Assembly: GCA_022565745.1 (NCBI GenBank)
Contig: JAIUMB010000134.1
Coordinates: 1 to 6,135 of the forward strand
Length of the DNA stretch: 6,135 bases
Direction of reading: 5' to 3'
Origin: Cryomorphaceae bacterium
Lineage (GTDB): Bacteria; Bacteroidota; Bacteroidia; Flavobacteriales; Schleiferiaceae
Part shown: piece by piece, positions 5,805 through 6,135 of the stretch
How positions within the stretch are numbered: position 1 is the first letter of the stretch
Layout: every line of letters starts with the position of its first letter
Position numbers and translations under genes: made by a program
Notes under the pieces: model-generated
Told to the model about the DNA's origin: nothing
Database searches by the model: none
What the model saw: only the letters and a program-made list of their open reading frames with translations

Positions 5805-6135
5805 GGCTTTTCTTGTTTGCGTTTTTCTCGTTTTTTCTTGTCTTCCTCGTGCAATCGGTGAAGTTCTTCAGCATCTATTCCACGTGATCGTCCAAATATA
5901 GAGAAATTGACGTATCGCTTAGGGTTGAGTTGCATATCTAATAGCAATAAGTTTACCCGGTCGGTAGCCAACTCTAAGTTATTGAATAGGTCTTCGTCTT
6001 GTAATAACAAACCCAGATTTCCTTCGCCTTGTTCAACTCTTCTGAGCAATTCATTGAAGTTAACCAAAGTTGAGGTCAATGAGCGGAAGGCTTCTCCAGG
6101 GTTGCTTTCAATCAGTGAATCACTTACCGCAGCTA
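5801..6135 (-). CDS. MCE/MlaD-family protein, C-terminal part (5' end outside window)
   Basis: The reading frame stays open to the right edge of the window, so this is the last 111 or so residues of a longer protein whose start is not visible. A TTG at 6077-6079 could be mistaken for a start, but the coding sequence continues upstream of it (IESNPGEAFRSLTSTL). The visible part is helical, with the pattern VEQGEGNLGLLLQDEDLFNN followed by LLLLDMQLNPKRYVNFSIFG. I know this signature from the C-termini of Bacteroidetes MlaD proteins, the periplasmic substrate-binding part of Mla-type lipid transporters. It ends in a highly charged tail rich in Lys, Glu and Arg (about the last 20 residues). The N-terminal membrane anchor and MCE domain should lie to the right of the window. 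The ATPase and permease genes are not in view. Its stop overlaps the next start. Confidence 0.85.
   Translation of the reverse strand, partial: AAVSDSLIESNPGEAFRSLTSTLVNFNELLRRVEQGEGNLGLLLQDEDLFNNLELATDRVNLLLLDMQLNPKRYVNFSIFGRSRGIDAEELHRLHEEDKKKREKRKQEKP

Noticed and set aside
5801..6079. Complete 92-aa gene starting at TTG (6077-6079)
   Set aside because: The frame continues without a stop to the window edge, and the sequence matches the C-terminus of a longer MCE/MlaD protein.

Overview
The window looks like chromosomal DNA from a Bacteroidetes bacterium, most likely in or near the Flavobacteriales. This rests on three things: an Omp28-type lipoprotein, a family typical of that phylum; an MCE/MlaD protein ending in the 'LNPKRYVNFSIFG' signature I associate with Bacteroidetes MlaD proteins; and the absence of clear Shine-Dalgarno sequences before the starts. 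The genus cannot be set from the sequence alone.

All six recognisable genes lie on the minus strand and are tightly packed, so transcription runs from right to left. In that order they are: the C-terminal part of an MCE/MlaD-family protein (5801-6135, cut by the window edge); a membrane-anchored protein with two [4Fe-4S] clusters (4491-5804, ATGA overlap with the MCE gene); a small unrecognised lipoprotein (3928-4485, 5-bp gap); a soluble CCG-domain Fe-S protein (3122-3916, 11-bp gap); a Wzy_C/O-antigen-ligase-like membrane protein with a C-terminal TPR region (1170-3110, 11-bp gap); and an Omp28-related lipoprotein with a CxxC motif (260-1114, about 55-bp gap). The spacing suggests one operon at least from the MCE gene to the ligase gene, and possibly through Omp28.

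The functional core is the pair of Fe-S genes. Together they have the domain order (membrane helices, 2x[4Fe-4S], 2xCCG) of single-chain HdrDE/EtfD-like membrane oxidoreductases, which move electrons between a soluble donor and the quinone pool. Here the chain is split in two and an uncharacterised lipoprotein gene sits between the halves. The remaining genes concern the envelope: lipid transport (MCE), glycan ligation (Wzy_C) and an exported lipoprotein (Omp28).

The left end, about 1-259, holds no credible gene. It is a C-rich intergenic stretch downstream of Omp28, built from a composite repeat present twice in the same order. The two copies differ by exactly two 7-bp units in an internal heptamer array. 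A separate 8-bp tandem array and several short hairpins lie in the same stretch. This is the least explained part of the window. I see no clear sign of a new defence or mobile system.
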